50,305 bases of DNA, taken from positions 1 through 50,305 of the forward strand of contig CAKPKU010000003.1 of the NCBI GenBank assembly GCA_934167365.1, given 5' to 3'. Made by a program: the position numbers and the translations under genes. Numbering within the stretch: the first letter of the stretch is position 1; the number at the start of each line of letters is the position of its first letter. This DNA comes from an uncultured Clostridia bacterium (GTDB lineage Bacteria > Bacillota > Clostridia > TANB77 > CAG-508). The notes below the pieces were generated by a model. That model saw only the letters and a program-made list of their open reading frames with translations. It was not told the origin of the DNA and searched no databases. This document shows, in pieces, positions 50,234 to 50,305 of the stretch.

Positions 50234-50305
50234 TTATAAGTTTTCAAGCTCTTTTAAAGAAAGACCCGTAAACTTAGAAATTTCACGAATATCTATTCCA
50301 CTTTT
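50234..50305 (-). CDS. C-terminal end of a possible Rpn/PDDEXK-family nuclease, cut by the window edge
   Basis: On the minus strand the last 23 codons read GIDIREISKFTGLSLKELEN and end in TAA at 50234-50236. This tail (xGxDIxxISKxTGLSxxEIExL) is typical of the C-termini of Rpn-family recombination-promoting nucleases, often annotated as putative transposases of the PD-(D/E)XK class. Only the tail is visible, so the catalytic domain is not seen and the call is tentative. Confidence 0.45.
   Translation of the reverse strand, partial: KSGIDIREISKFTGLSLKELENL

Overview
The window is about 50 kb of very AT-rich chromosome from a low-GC Gram-positive, endospore-forming Clostridia-type bacterium. 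Direct signs are strong GGAGG ribosome binding sites, several TTG/GTG starts, an alpha/beta-type small acid-soluble spore protein, SpoIIM and SpoIIP, a T-box leader before thrS, LexA, RNase Y and a long-form HPF. The species cannot be named from the sequence; an uncultured gut clostridial lineage would fit, but that is inference. There is no prophage, CRISPR array, complete insertion sequence or rRNA operon. Nearly everything is core chromosome with short intergenic regions, many holding a recognisable promoter (TTGnnn-17-TATAAT type) and an intrinsic terminator.

Layout. 1-8.6 kb: the 3' end of a tRNA-Gln, a peptidoglycan peptidase, alpha-glucan phosphorylase, pyruvate kinase, a small membrane protein, and a sulfur-flavoured group (NifS-type cysteine desulfurase, a small unknown protein, two half-size TauE/SafE-type membrane proteins, a 45-aa membrane peptide). 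8.6-11.7 kb: a yybP-ykoY (Mn2+) riboswitch with terminator in front of a P-type IIA cation ATPase. 11.8-12.9 kb: thioredoxin, a miniature ferredoxin-thioredoxin-reductase-like protein and a GNAT-like protein. 13.2-20.6 kb: SASP, truA, a helical-bundle protein, a patatin-like phospholipase, hpf, lexA, mreB and rnhA. 20.9-29.5 kb: tmcAL, an endonuclease Q homologue, spoIIM, xerD, rarA, a polysaccharide deacetylase, a Bax-inhibitor-like protein and spoIIP. 29.7-35.6 kb: tRNA-Gly, a hemolysin III family protein, rny, two orphan genes with somewhat different codon use, a second polysaccharide deacetylase with Ig-like repeats and a MYG1/UPF0160 protein. 35.7-45.6 kb: pgi, a GH18 protein, an unknown 295-aa protein, greA, a secreted zincin, queA, tgt and a WG-repeat protein. 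45.6-50.3 kb: T-box, thrS, a probably frameshift-split acidic protein, deoB and the tail of a possible Rpn-family nuclease on the minus strand.

How it fits together. glgP, pgi and pyk cover glycogen breakdown and glycolysis. queA-tgt make queuosine, and tmcAL and truA also modify tRNA. lexA, rarA, rnhA, xerD and EndoQ serve genome maintenance. spoIIM/spoIIP (engulfment), SASP, GH18 and deacetylases point to sporulation and wall remodelling.

No large undescribed multi-gene system is evident. The observations most worth a second look are small: a hairpin with an in-frame ATG-TTG-TAA between a Shine-Dalgarno and a start codon (8.41 kb), an 11-bp-phased direct-repeat array on a promoter (5.5 kb), a degenerate intergenic element in three copies, an XerD-like protein lacking one canonical catalytic His, a consensus-promoter 57-aa orphan gene (32.5 kb), a terminator whose arm carries the next gene's Shine-Dalgarno (38.9 kb), and a probable -1 frameshift junction after thrS. 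Start codons were chosen by Shine-Dalgarno position and, where possible, by overlap of an upstream start with the promoter.
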